From Caulobacter sp. D5 (lineage in GTDB: Bacteria; Pseudomonadota; Alphaproteobacteria; Caulobacterales; Caulobacteraceae): a DNA stretch of 55,434 nucleotides. The stretch spans positions 1 through 55,434 of the forward strand of contig NZ_QHJY01000183.1 in the NCBI RefSeq assembly GCF_003185805.1. The letters are read 5' to 3'. The position numbers and the translations under genes are program-made. Each line of letters starts with the position of its first letter. Position 1 is the first letter of the stretch. Shown one piece after another: positions 27,689 to 36,009 of this stretch. The notes beneath the pieces were generated by a model. It ran no database searches and had not been told where the DNA came from. It saw only the letters and a program-made list of their open reading frames with translations.

Positions 27689-28855
27689 ATGCATCTGGCT
27701 TTCCGACCCGCCCTGACCGCGGTCCTGGCCTGCGCGGCGCTGACGACCCAGGCCTGCGCCCAATCGGAGCCCGCCTCGGGACCCGACCTGAAGGCCTTCG
27801 ACCAGGCCCGGTTCATTCCGTTCACGCCCTGGCCGGCCGGGCAGGCGCCGTTCACGACGGCGCCGACCTTGGCCCTGCGCCTCGACGGACCGCTGGGCGC
27901 CTTCAGGCCGCCGCCGGTGGTGATGGACACCGGCTCGACGGGCCTGGTGATCTCGGCGGCGGACCTGCCCGGCTACAGCGCCGCCAAGACGGCGGGATAC
28001 AAGCCCGGCTGGGAGTTCCTGAGCAGCAGCAAGCGGCTGTGGATCGGCCACTGGGTTCCGACCAGCGTCGCCTTCCTCGATGGGGCCAGCGTCGAGGTCG
28101 CCCGGTCGCAGGTTCCGGTTCTGATCGTCGAGACCGAGCTGAACTGCCCCGGCTACGACGTGAAGGCCGCGCCGGGGACCTGCGCCGCGCCCAAGGCCCG
28201 GATCGATCTGCCCAAGGGCATCGCCTATATGGGCGTCGGCTTCGGGCGCGAGGGCAACGGCCAGTCGCAGGGCACGCCCGACAAGAACCCGCTGCTCAAC
28301 ATCGTCGCCATCGACGGCCGGCCGATCGCGCCGGCGACCTTTCGCCGGGGCTATGTGGTGACGCGCGACGGCGTCCACGCGGGCCTGACCCCGGCGCTGG
28401 CCGCCGGCTTCCGGTTCGCCAAGCTGGGTCCGCCGGGCGCGGGCGGACCGCTGGACTGGCCGCAGGCGCCGATGCGGGTCGCGGCCGGACGCCTGCCCGC
28501 CCAGCCCGGCGCGCTGCTGATCGATACCGGCATCCCGACCATGTATCTGGGCGTGGCCAAGCCCGACGCCCTGCGGACGGTCACGCAGACCAACCACAAC
28601 GACAAGGCCCCTGCAAAGGTGCTGGCGGCCGGCGAGACGGTGACCGTGACCGTGCCGACCGCGCCGGCCACGACCTTCGCCTTCACGGCGGGCCGGCCCG
28701 ACCCGGCCGCCCCCAGCCAGGTGCTGGTCAACTCGCCGATGGCCACGGCCTTCGTGAATACCGGCCGCCACGTGCTGCGCCGCTACGCGGTGCTGTTCGA
28801 CGCCGACGGCGGCTGGTTCGGACTGCGGCCGGCGGCCGAGGGCGGCCAGGACTAG
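27689..28855 (+). CDS. Secreted protein with two DTG motifs, possible pepsin-like aspartic protease
   Basis: A 388-residue exported protein. The start at ATG 27689 follows a strong GAGGAGG; the signal peptide ends near QACAQ. Two separate aspartic-protease-like motifs are visible, VVMDTGSTGLVIS with D80 and LLIDTGIPTMYLG with D279, about 200 residues apart, as in bilobal pepsin-family enzymes. A bacterial pepsin homologue would be unusual, though a few are described. Each DTG is preceded by a hydrophobic strand as required. If active it would cleave peptides in the periplasm; alternatively the second lobe may be inactive, since its motif is DTGIP and not DTGS/T. The gene stands alone. Confidence 0.75.
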   Translation: MHLAFRPALTAVLACAALTTQACAQSEPASGPDLKAFDQARFIPFTPWPAGQAPFTTAPTLALRLDGPLGAFRPPPVVMDTGSTGLVISAADLPGYSAAKTAGYKPGWEFLSSSKRLWIGHWVPTSVAFLDGASVEVARSQVPVLIVETELNCPGYDVKAAPGTCAAPKARIDLPKGIAYMGVGFGREGNGQSQGTPDKNPLLNIVAIDGRPIAPATFRRGYVVTRDGVHAGLTPALAAGFRFAKLGPPGAGGPLDWPQAPMRVAAGRLPAQPGALLIDTGIPTMYLGVAKPDALRTVTQTNHNDKAPAKVLAAGETVTVTVPTAPATTFAFTAGRPDPAAPSQVLVNSPMATAFVNTGRHVLRRYAVLFDADGGWFGLRPAAEGGQD

Positions 28856-28915
28856 GCTTGCGCGGCACAACCACAGGCCGCATCCTTCCCGCAAAACAAA
28901 CCCGAGGGAGGGGCC

Positions 28916-29308
28916 ATGACCTGGTTGCCGATCACTTCTGCTTTGTGCGTGGCGAGCGTCGCGGGGCTGGTGGCCCTCAGCGTGCCGGTGGCGACCTATC
29001 GGCTGAAGTCGCAGATCACGCTCGGCAAAGGCGACGACCCGGTGTTGACCGCCCGCATCCGCGCCCACGGCAACTACATCGAATACGTCCCGATCGGCCT
29101 GATCGCCATCGGCCTGGCCGAGCTGGAGGGCGCGCCGACGGCGCTTGTGCTGGCCAGCGCCATCGCTCTCGCCCTCGGCCGGCTGATCCACGCGATCGGC
29201 ATGCTGACGGGGGCGAAGATCCCGCCGCGAGCCATCGGCATCACCCTGACCTGGCTGGCCCTGGTGGGCGCCGGGGCCGGGGTCCTCACAGCAATGATCC
29301 GCTCGTGA
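28916..29308 (+). CDS. MAPEG family membrane protein
   Basis: A 130-residue four-helix membrane protein of the MAPEG family (membrane-associated proteins in eicosanoid and glutathione metabolism). Characteristic motifs are ITLGKGDDPVLTARIRAHGNYIEYVPIG near residue 35, containing the conserved R-x-H-x-N-x-x-E, and a later RLIHAIGML. Bacterial members may be glutathione transferases with unknown substrates. The start follows GGGAGGGGCC. It is separated by 75 bases from the thioredoxin/TPR gene. Confidence 0.9.
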   Translation: MTWLPITSALCVASVAGLVALSVPVATYRLKSQITLGKGDDPVLTARIRAHGNYIEYVPIGLIAIGLAELEGAPTALVLASAIALALGRLIHAIGMLTGAKIPPRAIGITLTWLALVGAGAGVLTAMIRS

Positions 29309-29383
29309 CGCGGCGAAGATTGCGAAGCGGCCCGGCAAGGACCATCTTGCGGCGCTGAGCGACCGCGCGTGAGAGAAGACCCC

Positions 29384-30295
29384 ATGTCCCTGATCGGTGA
29401 AAAGCCCGCCCCCATCCAGGCCGGCGGCGGCAAGAGCGAGCACATCAAGGACGGGACCGACGCCACCTTCATGGCCGACGTCATCGAGGCCTCGAAGACC
29501 CAGCCGGTGATCGTCGACTTCTGGGCGACCTGGTGCGGCCCCTGCCGCCAGCTGACCCCGGCCCTGGAAAAGGTGGTCAACGCCGCCAAGGGCGCGGTGA
29601 AGCTGGTGAAGATCGACGTCGACGCGAACCCGGGTTTCGCCGGCCAGCTGCGCGTGCAGTCGATCCCCACAGTCTACGCCTTCGTCGACGGCCAGCCGGT
29701 GGACGGTTTCCAAGGCGCCCTGCCCGAAAGCCAGATCCAGCAGTTCGTCGAGCGCATCTCGGGCCCGCCGGCCGCCGGCGCGGTGGACGAGCTGCTGTCG
29801 ATGGCCAAGGAGAGCCTGGACGTCGAGGACCTGGGCGGCGCGGCCCAGGCCTTCGCCCAGGTGCTGCAGATGGAGCCCGACAACATCAAGGCGCTGGGCG
29901 GTCTGGCCCGCGTCTACCTGGCCGGCGGCGACCTGGAGCGCGCGGCCGAGATCGCCGCCATGGCCCCGGAGACCGCCAAGGATCCGGACCTGGAAAGCGT
30001 GCGCGCCGCCCTGAAGCTGGCCGAGGCCGCGCCGTCCGAGACGGCCGTCTTCGAAAAGCGCCTGGCCGCCGACGCCGACGACCACGAGGCCCGCTTCGAA
30101 CTGGCCAAGGCCCTGGCCGGCGCCGGCCGCCTGGACCTGGCCAGCGACCACCTGCTGACCATCATCCAGCGCGACCGCGCCTGGAACGACGAAGCCGCCC
30201 GCAAGCAGCTGCTGACGGTGTTCGAGGCGGCCGGGCCGACCTCGGAAATCGCCAAGCAGGGCCGCAAGCGTCTGTCGGCGATCCTGTTCAGCTAG
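29384..30295 (+). CDS. Thioredoxin/TPR protein (CnoX/YbbN-like co-chaperone)
   Basis: A 303-residue protein with an N-terminal thioredoxin domain (about 25-130) whose active site WCGPC has both cysteines (C51 and C54), unlike E. coli CnoX, where they are missing. A tetratricopeptide-like helical part fills residues 135-300, with repeating AEAAPSETAVFEKRLA-type helices. CnoX/YbbN proteins hold substrates for chaperonin and repair oxidised proteins. The gene stands just upstream of a LON-domain protein with 50 bases between, a neighbourhood widespread in alphaproteobacteria. Confidence 0.92.
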   Translation: MSLIGEKPAPIQAGGGKSEHIKDGTDATFMADVIEASKTQPVIVDFWATWCGPCRQLTPALEKVVNAAKGAVKLVKIDVDANPGFAGQLRVQSIPTVYAFVDGQPVDGFQGALPESQIQQFVERISGPPAAGAVDELLSMAKESLDVEDLGGAAQAFAQVLQMEPDNIKALGGLARVYLAGGDLERAAEIAAMAPETAKDPDLESVRAALKLAEAAPSETAVFEKRLAADADDHEARFELAKALAGAGRLDLASDHLLTIIQRDRAWNDEAARKQLLTVFEAAGPTSEIAKQGRKRLSAILFS

Positions 30296-30345
30296 GAAAC
30301 CCTGGCGGGGCCGCGCGTTCACACTATCCAGTCAAGGAGGCCGCC

Positions 30346-31002
30346 ATGCCGGGCGTATACCGGAAGACCCTCGACCTGCCGCTGGTGATACCCGTGTTCC
30401 CGCTGGACGGCGCCTTGCTGCTGCCGGGCGGCCAGCTGCCGCTCAACATCTTCGAGCCGCGCTATCTCAACATGCTGGACGACGCCATGTCGGGCGAGCG
30501 GATCATCGGCATGGTCCAGACCCGCGCCGGGGGCGACGTGCAGCGGCCGTCGCTGGCGCCGGTCGGCTGCGCGGGCCGGGTGACCAGCTTCGCCGAGACC
30601 AGCGACGGGCGCTACCTGATCACCCTGACCGGGGTGGCGCGGTTCCGGGTCGGCGAGGAGCTGCCGGTGCGCACGCCCTACCGCCAGGTGCGGGCCGACT
30701 TCGCGCCCTATGACCTCGACCTGCACGAGGACCAGCAGGAGCCCGCCGGCGATGGCGCGCCGCTGCTGAACGCCCTGCGGCGCTATCTCGACCACCGCGG
30801 CCTGGCCATCGACTGGGGCGAGGCCCACGCCGCGCCGTCCGACGCCCTGATCAACAGCCTGGCCATGGCCCTGCCGTTCGATCCGCTGGAGAAGCAGGCC
30901 CTGCTGGAGGCCCGCACCCTGGCCGACCGCCGCAACACCCTGGTCACCCTGCTGGAAATCGACGCCGCCCAGGACGACGACGAACCGCCGTCGGTGCAGT
31001 AG
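30346..31002 (+). CDS. LON peptidase substrate-binding domain protein
   Basis: A 218-residue protein made only of the N-terminal substrate-recognition domain of Lon, with no ATPase or protease part. The typical start is FPLDGALLLPGGQLPLNIFEPRY, followed by MVQTRAGGD..., GCAGRVTSF and ITLTGVARFRV. In proteobacteria such stand-alone domains form a conserved neighbourhood with thioredoxin/TPR and Trm112 proteins; their function is not settled. The ribosome binding site AAGGAGG at 30334-30340 with five-base spacing fixes the start, and a long upstream in-frame extension (from 29533) is discarded because it overlaps the chaperone gene out of frame. Confidence 0.92.
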   Translation: MPGVYRKTLDLPLVIPVFPLDGALLLPGGQLPLNIFEPRYLNMLDDAMSGERIIGMVQTRAGGDVQRPSLAPVGCAGRVTSFAETSDGRYLITLTGVARFRVGEELPVRTPYRQVRADFAPYDLDLHEDQQEPAGDGAPLLNALRRYLDHRGLAIDWGEAHAAPSDALINSLAMALPFDPLEKQALLEARTLADRRNTLVTLLEIDAAQDDDEPPSVQ

Positions 31003-31027
31003 AGGCCTTCAGGCCGCCCAAGTTCGC

Positions 31028-31061
31028 CATCCCGGCAAGAGCGTAGCGTAGAGCCGGGATG
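31028..31061. repeat. Short inverted repeat between convergent genes
   Basis: CATCCCGGC and GCCGGGATG form a nine-base stem. It lies between the LON-domain gene and the convergent lipoprotein gene and shares the CATCCCGGC core with the larger repeat at 38138-38278. It may contribute to transcription ending. Confidence 0.7.
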
Positions 31062-31078
31062 ACGTGAGTGGGACGCTT

Positions 31079-31480
31079 CTACGGCTTCACCGCATCCCAC
31101 GACGCGACCTGATAGCCGTTCTCCGACAGGCATTGCCCCATGGCCGCCTTGTGCCGCTCGTCGAGGGCGGCGCGTTGGCCCTTGCTGCCCTTGGCCTTGT
31201 CGTAGGGGACCTTGAGCACCAGGCCGGTGGGGCCGGGCGGCAGGTCGCGGGCGGTGGCGCTGGCCGGGTGCACCTTGAAGCCGGTGGTCTTGCCGCCCCG
31301 CACTTCGTCGCGGCACGAGGCGAAGGTGCTGGCGAAGGCCTTTTCGTCGGCGGCGTTGGTCGCCAGGCGCGGGGAATAACCGGCCCCTCCCATAGAGCCG
31401 CCAAGAGAGCCACAGGCGGCGAGGGTCATGACGCTGGCGGCCACGGCGGTGCTCAGGAAGGTCCGTTCGGTGACGGTCAT
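31079..31480 (-). CDS. Putative lipoprotein, unknown function
   Basis: A 133-residue protein with a signal sequence (FLSTAVAASVMTLAAC) whose lipobox LAAC predicts lipid attachment at C23. The mature protein is short and hydrophilic with two cysteines (CRDEV and GQCLSENGY) that may form a disulfide, and a lysine-rich middle (VPYDKAKGSKGQ). No enzymatic motif is evident and I do not recognise the family. It is convergent with the LON-domain gene and divergent from Trm112. The frame continues upstream to 32206 but that part is antisense to the UbiH gene. Confidence 0.7.
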   Translation of the reverse strand: MTVTERTFLSTAVAASVMTLAACGSLGGSMGGAGYSPRLATNAADEKAFASTFASCRDEVRGGKTTGFKVHPASATARDLPPGPTGLVLKVPYDKAKGSKGQRAALDERHKAAMGQCLSENGYQVASWDAVKP

Positions 31481-31588
31481 GTCTGCATCCAAGATCGTTG
31501 TTATCGCTTCTGCGACAACCGCGACTGCACATCGGAGGTTCCGGCGGCGGGGCTTTCCCATTTCGCCGGCCGGCACTAGAACAGCGCC

Positions 31589-31795
31589 ATGACCGCCGCT
31601 CCTCCGCTCCCGCCCGTCGATGTCGATCCGCGCCTGCTGGAGGTGCTGGTCTGCCCGGTGACCCGCGCCCCGCTGTTCTACGACCGCGCCCGCGGCGAAC
31701 TCGTCAGCCACACGGCCAAGCTGGCCTATCCCATCCGCGACGGCGTGCCGATCATGCTGCCGGAAGAGGCGCGCAGCCTGGCGGACGGGGAGTAA
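31589..31795 (+). CDS. Trm112 family protein
   Basis: A 68-residue protein of the Trm112/UPF0434 family, small zinc-binding-type domains that in other organisms activate methyltransferases modifying tRNA, rRNA or release factors. The family outline [20 protein letters not shown] and [19 protein letters not shown] is complete. Only one cysteine (in CPVT) remains, where eukaryotic and archaeal relatives have a zinc-binding set, so a metal is unlikely. It is followed immediately by a repeat and then the convergent UbiH gene. Confidence 0.92.
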   Translation: MTAAPPLPPVDVDPRLLEVLVCPVTRAPLFYDRARGELVSHTAKLAYPIRDGVPIMLPEEARSLADGE

Positions 31796-31796
31796 G

Positions 31797-31898
31797 ACCC
31801 CCTCCGGCCCTCTGGGCCACCTCCCCCAGAGGGGGAGGATTACGCCGCGCAGATGCTCCCCCTCTGGGGGAGCTGTCGGCGAAGCCGACTGAGGGGGC
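31797..31898. repeat. Intergenic inverted repeat, family D
   Basis: The motif CTCCCCCAGAGGGGGAG on one side and CTCCCCCTCTGGGGGAG on the other form two strong palindromes linked by about 16 bases, framed by CCCCCTC and GAGGGGG. It fills the gap between the convergent Trm112 and UbiH genes and ends one base before the UbiH stop codon. Confidence 0.85.
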
Positions 31899-33149
31899 CT
31901 AAAGCGCCGTTCCTCGCAGCAGCTTCGGCAGGTCGCCCACGCCGCCGCCGGCCTCGTGCATGAAGAACCGGCGGGCCGGGGCGATGCGGTTGACCGCCGC
32001 CATGCCGACGCCGCGCGCGATGCGCAGCAGCGGATTGTCGTTCGAGAACAGGCGCACGAAGCCATCGAAGGCCAGGGCGTTGGTGACGTTGTCGAACCGG
32101 CGCCAGCGGGCGTAGCGCTCCAGCGTCGCCTCGGCGCCGATGTCCTCGCCGTTGCGGATCGCCTCGACCACCACCTCGGCCAGGGCCGCGGCGTCCTTGA
32201 GGCCAAGGTTCAGGCCCTGCCCCGCGATCGGGTGCACCCCGTGAGCGGCGTCGCCGATCAAAGCGAGGCGCGGCGCGGTGATCCGCTCGGCCAGCGACAG
32301 CGACAGCGGATAGACGAACACCGGTCCGGCCATCTCGACCTGCCCCAGGAAGTCGCCGAACCGGCGCATCAGGTGGGCGTGGAAGGCCTCGGGCGAGGCG
32401 TTGCGCAGGGCCTCGCCGCGCGCGGTGCTCTCGGTCCAGACCAGGCTGGCGCGGTTGTCGGTCAGCGGCAGGATGGCGAACGGGCCGCTGGGCAGGAAGT
32501 ATTCGTGGGCCACGCCCTCGTGCGGGTGCTGCATCTTCACGGTGGCGACGACGCCGCTCTGGCCATAGCCCCAGCCGATGTCGCCGATGCCCGCGGCCTT
32601 GCGCAGGGCCGAGCCGCGGCCCTCGGCGCTGACCGCCAGCGGCGCGCTGAGCACCCGGCCGTCGGTGAGCGTCACGCGGGCTTCGGCGGCGTCGACCTCC
32701 AGCCCGGCCGCGCCGGCCGGAGCGATGACTTCCAGACCCTTGTCCAGCGCGGTCTTCGACAGGGCCGCGCGGATCTGGCGGTTCTCGATCAGGTAGCCCA
32801 GGGGCTCGCCTTCCGAGCGGTCGGCGATCTCGCCGCTGTCGAAGCGCAGGAAGAAGGGCGATGGCTTTCCGGAAGCCGCGCCCGGCGCCTTGCCGTCGGT
32901 GACCAGGATCTGCTCGATGCGCTGGGCGTGGGGCGCAAGGGCCTCGCCCGCGCCGATCGCCCGCCACTGGCGGAACGAGGAATAGGCGATCGCCGACGAG
33001 CGGCCGTCGAAGGTCGGGGCCAGCTGGGCGTCGAAGGGCTGCGGATCGACCAGCAGCGGCTTGACCCCGGCCGAGGCGAGGGCGAGCGCCAGGGTGGTTC
33101 CGGCCATGCCGGCCCCGGCGATGATGACGTCGGCGTCGTGCTTGCGCAT
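31899..33149 (-). CDS. UbiH/UbiF-type FAD-dependent hydroxylase (ubiquinone biosynthesis)
   Basis: A 416-residue flavoprotein monooxygenase. The N-terminal Rossmann motif is DVIIAGAGMAGTTLALALA, the substrate/NADPH segment is VSAEGRGSALRKAAGI (variant DG motif), and the FAD-binding GD motif is RLALIGDAAHGVHPIAGQG followed by LNLGLKDAAALAE, a form specific to the UbiH/UbiF/Coq6 group. These enzymes hydroxylate the quinone ring during ubiquinone synthesis. Which ring position this one acts on cannot be decided from sequence. I choose ATG 33149 because the upstream extension to 33254 is outside the family. Trm112 often accompanies it in alphaproteobacteria. Confidence 0.93.
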   Translation of the reverse strand: MRKHDADVIIAGAGMAGTTLALALASAGVKPLLVDPQPFDAQLAPTFDGRSSAIAYSSFRQWRAIGAGEALAPHAQRIEQILVTDGKAPGAASGKPSPFFLRFDSGEIADRSEGEPLGYLIENRQIRAALSKTALDKGLEVIAPAGAAGLEVDAAEARVTLTDGRVLSAPLAVSAEGRGSALRKAAGIGDIGWGYGQSGVVATVKMQHPHEGVAHEYFLPSGPFAILPLTDNRASLVWTESTARGEALRNASPEAFHAHLMRRFGDFLGQVEMAGPVFVYPLSLSLAERITAPRLALIGDAAHGVHPIAGQGLNLGLKDAAALAEVVVEAIRNGEDIGAEATLERYARWRRFDNVTNALAFDGFVRLFSNDNPLLRIARGVGMAAVNRIAPARRFFMHEAGGGVGDLPKLLRGTAL

Positions 33150-33366
33150 GGCGTGGGTATGCGCTCGCAGCGGGCGGGCTGTCCAGTTGGACGGAAGGTC
33201 CGAGGCGCCCTTACGCAGACGGGACAGACACCCTCCGCAAAAATATTCCCCCAAGCGCGGCCATACGCCGCCCTGTTTGAAAAACCCTGCCCTTGCCTAC
33301 CGGCGTTCCCAGGCGTAACGGGACGGCGCATTTCCCCTTGTCGGGGCTGAAAGATTGGAGACTGCG

Positions 33367-34395
33367 ATGGGTTACCGGGTCGCCGTGGTCGGCGCCACGG
33401 GCAACGTGGGCCGCGAGATGTTCAACATCCTCGAGGAAGTGAAATTCCCCGTGGAGAAGATGCACGCCATCGCCTCGCGCAAATCCATCGGCACCGAGGT
33501 CTCGTTCGGCAATCAGATCCTCAAGTGCGAGGACCTGGAGCAGTTCGACTTCTCGAAGGTCGACATCGTGCTGATGAGCGCCGGCGGGTCGATCTCGGCC
33601 GCCTGGGGCGAGAAGATCGGCGCGGCCGGTCCGATCGTCATCGACAACTCCAGCCACTTCCGGATGGACCCGGACGTGCCGCTGGTGGTGCCGGAAGTGA
33701 ACCCGGACGCCGTCAACTCCATCCCCAAGAACATCATCGCCAACCCCAACTGCTCGACCGCCCAGCTGGTGGTGGCGCTGAAGCCGCTGCACGACGAGGT
33801 GCCGATCAAGCGCGTGGTGGTGTCGACCTACCAGTCGGTTTCCGGCGCGGGCAAGGAAGGCATGGACGAGCTGTGGGACCAGACCAAGGGCGTCTTCGTC
33901 CTGGGCGCGCCCGAGCCGAAGAAGTTCACCAAGCAGATCGCCTTCAACGTCATCCCCCACATCGACGTCTTCATGGACGACGGCTTCACCAAGGAAGAGT
34001 GGAAGATGACCGTCGAGACCCAGAAGATCCTGGATCCGGCGATCCAGCTGGTCGCCACCTGCGTGCGCGTGCCGGTGATGGTGGGCCACTCGGAGTCGGT
34101 CAACATCGAGTTCACCGGCCCGCTGGACGAGGACGACGCCCGCGAGATCCTGCGCGACGCCGAAGGGATCGTGGTGGTCGATAAGCGCGAGAACGGCGGC
34201 TACATCACGCCGAAGGAAAGCCAGGGCGAGTTCCCGGTCTACGTGTCGCGCATCCGCAAGGACCCGACCGTCGAGCACGGCATCGCCCTGTGGTGCGTGG
34301 CCGACAACCTGCGAAAGGGCGCGGCCCTGAACGCCGTGCAGATCGCCCAGCTGCTGCACGACAAGGGCCTGATCAAGCAGAAGACGCCGGCCTAA
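33367..34395 (+). CDS. asd: Aspartate-semialdehyde dehydrogenase
   Basis: A 342-residue NADPH-dependent enzyme that forms aspartate semialdehyde for lysine, diaminopimelate, methionine and threonine synthesis. Key features are the Rossmann GATGNVGREMF at the start, the catalytic cysteine in NPNCSTAQL near residue 130, SVSGAGKEGMDEL, and the conserved histidine in RVPVMVGHSESVNIEF. TGGAGA is the ribosome binding site for ATG 33367. It starts divergently from the UbiH gene; the roughly 215-base space must hold both promoters. It is followed by a long hairpin at 34408-34439. Confidence 0.97.
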   Translation: MGYRVAVVGATGNVGREMFNILEEVKFPVEKMHAIASRKSIGTEVSFGNQILKCEDLEQFDFSKVDIVLMSAGGSISAAWGEKIGAAGPIVIDNSSHFRMDPDVPLVVPEVNPDAVNSIPKNIIANPNCSTAQLVVALKPLHDEVPIKRVVVSTYQSVSGAGKEGMDELWDQTKGVFVLGAPEPKKFTKQIAFNVIPHIDVFMDDGFTKEEWKMTVETQKILDPAIQLVATCVRVPVMVGHSESVNIEFTGPLDEDDAREILRDAEGIVVVDKRENGGYITPKESQGEFPVYVSRIRKDPTVEHGIALWCVADNLRKGAALNAVQIAQLLHDKGLIKQKTPA

Positions 34396-34407
34396 AGAAC
34401 GACCTTC

Positions 34408-34439
34408 CCGTCGTCCTTCCGCCAGCGGAGGGACGACGG
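34408..34439. terminator. Long hairpin after asd
   Basis: Fifteen-base arms CCGTCGTCCTTCCGC and GCGGAGGGACGACGG pair with one G-T position and a two-base loop. The position 13 bases after the asd stop suits a terminator, although no T-run follows, so a factor-assisted or mRNA-stability role is equally possible. Confidence 0.55.
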
Positions 34440-34531
34440 AACCGGCCTTCGGGCCAATTCGCACCCTCCGCAAAAAACGGGCGGACGCCGGGACGACTCC
34501 CTGTCAGATCCCTCCGCGAAAGGTGCGGTCC

Positions 34532-35449
34532 ATGTCCCCAAGTTCCACCAGCAGCGCTTCCAGCGACGCGCGTTCGGCCTATCTGGCCGGCGTCGGCTGC
34601 TATGTGATGTGGGGCTTCCTGCCCCTCTATTTCCACACCCTGGCGACGCTTGGCGTCACCTCGTTCGAGATGATCGCCCACCGCACGCTGTGGTCGGTGC
34701 TGTGGGCCGGCGGCCTGGTGCTTCTGGCCCGGCAGAGCGGCCAGGTGGCGGCGGTCATGCGCCAGCCCAAGACCCTGGCCCTGCTGGCCCTGTCGACCCT
34801 GGCCATCTTCGGCAACTGGACGATCTACGTGCTGGCGGTGAACGCCGGCCACGTCATCGAGGCCAGCCTCGGCTATTACATCAACCCGCTGATGAACATG
34901 GCGGCCGGCGCCCTGCTGTTCCGCGAGCGGATGACCACCGAGGGCAAGGTCGCCATCGGCTTCGCCGCCGTCGGCGTGGCCATCCAGACCGTGGCCCTGG
35001 GCCACCTGCCGCTGGTGTCTCTAGGCCTCGCTCTGACCTTCTGCGTCTATGGGATCGTGCGAAAGCAGGTGAAGGCCGACGCCCAGACCGGCCTCTTCAT
35101 CGAGTGCGCCTATCTGGCCATTCCGGGGCTGCTCTATGTCTGGCATCTGCAGGCCAGCGGCGCGGGGCACTTCACCCAAGGCGCCGGCACGGCGATCCTG
35201 CTGCTGGTCGCCGGCCCGGCCACGGTGATCCCCCTGGCGCTGTTCGCCTGGTCGGCCCGCCGCCTGCCGCTGAGCGCGCTGGGCTTCCTGCAGTTCATCG
35301 CCCCGACCTTGCAGTTCCTGCTCGGCGTTTTCCTGGGCGAGGCCTTCACGCCGCTGCGGGCGCTGTCGTTCGTGTTCATCTGGCTGGGGGTGGCGGTGTT
35401 CGCCTACGGCGCCTGGAAAAGGCTCAGGGCCGCGCCCGCTGTGGCCTGA
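34532..35449 (+). CDS. rarD: EamA/RarD-type transporter
   Basis: A 305-residue inner-membrane protein of the drug/metabolite transporter superfamily with ten hydrophobic helices in two EamA halves. RarD-specific features are GVGCYVMWGFLPLYF, the FEMIAHRTLWS segment, GNWTIYVLAVNAGHVIEASLGYYINPL, and the closing LGFLQFIAPTLQFLLG. Members export metabolites; chloramphenicol-sensitivity naming comes from one phenotype and should not be read as a resistance prediction. ATG 34532 is chosen over the GTG three codons earlier because AAAGGTG precedes it at normal distance. Confidence 0.92.
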   Translation: MSPSSTSSASSDARSAYLAGVGCYVMWGFLPLYFHTLATLGVTSFEMIAHRTLWSVLWAGGLVLLARQSGQVAAVMRQPKTLALLALSTLAIFGNWTIYVLAVNAGHVIEASLGYYINPLMNMAAGALLFRERMTTEGKVAIGFAAVGVAIQTVALGHLPLVSLGLALTFCVYGIVRKQVKADAQTGLFIECAYLAIPGLLYVWHLQASGAGHFTQGAGTAILLLVAGPATVIPLALFAWSARRLPLSALGFLQFIAPTLQFLLGVFLGEAFTPLRALSFVFIWLGVAVFAYGAWKRLRAAPAVA

Positions 35450-35490
35450 GAACTTCAGGCGTGACAAAACGTTGGTCAATTTGTCGCATG

Positions 35491-35514
35491 GCCGCCGGCG
35501 CTTAAGTCGGCGGC
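35491..35514. promoter_or_regulatory. Inverted repeat upstream of a small gene
   Basis: GCCGCCG and CGGCGGC arms surround GCGCTTAAGT, 48 bases upstream of the small gene at 35563. It may be a regulator site or a leader hairpin. No further evidence. Confidence 0.3.
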
Positions 35515-35562
35515 AACGGACGCGATTGCAGGTATGCCCGCAGTCTTTCGCAGGGGGAAACC

Positions 35563-35892
35563 ATGACTACCGATGCTGGCGCCACGCCCAACCTCGCCGC
35601 CGTGCTCGAGGCCCTTTCCGTCGAGATGTCGCTGGCCGCCGAAGCCTGCGGTCACCTGGACAGCGCCCTGGGCAAGATCCTCGAAAACACGCCGGCGGAA
35701 TCGCGCCTGGCCGTGATGCAGGAACTGCACACGGTCGACCACCTGGCCCAGCACATCACCGCCATCACCGACTTCACCAGCAAGCTGGTGCAGGCCGCCC
35801 CCGAAGGCGTGCCGCTGGAGGTGCAGGAAGCCCTGGCGACCATCACCCTGGGCGCGGTGGCCGAACGGCTGAAGGGGCGGCTGGGGCTGTAG
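35563..35892 (+). CDS. Small helical protein, unknown function
   Basis: A 109-residue soluble protein of largely amphipathic helices (LAAVLEALSVEMSLAAEACG, VMQELHTVDHLAQHITAI, VQEALATITLGAVAERL). AGGGGGA precedes the ATG, and the codon use resembles neighbours, so it appears to be a true gene. The pattern is consistent with a four-helix bundle or coiled-coil dimer. I recognise no family and its flanking repeat (35907-36001) offers no clue. Confidence 0.65.
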   Translation: MTTDAGATPNLAAVLEALSVEMSLAAEACGHLDSALGKILENTPAESRLAVMQELHTVDHLAQHITAITDFTSKLVQAAPEGVPLEVQEALATITLGAVAERLKGRLGL

Positions 35893-35906
35893 GGCCGAGC
35901 GCGCGA

Positions 35907-36001
35907 AACCTCGTCCTTCGACAAGCTCAGGATGAGGTTTCTACTGATCCGCTGAGCCAACCATGATCCTCACCCTGAGCCTGTCGAAGGGCGAGGATCA
36001 C
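35907..36001. repeat. Intergenic repeat, family E
   Basis: CCTCGTCCTTCGACAAGCTC followed by AGGATGAGG on the left, and CCTCACCCTGAGCCTGTCGA followed by AGGGCGAGGAT on the right, form an imperfect inverted pair. The TCCTTCGACAAGCTCAGGAT-like core is a widespread alphaproteobacterial intergenic repeat. It separates convergent genes. Confidence 0.8.
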
Positions 36002-36009
36002 TCACGACC

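Noticed and set aside
27635-30322. An 895-codon minus-strand frame
   Set aside because: It spans three well-formed plus-strand genes and their intergenic regions; no family similarity.
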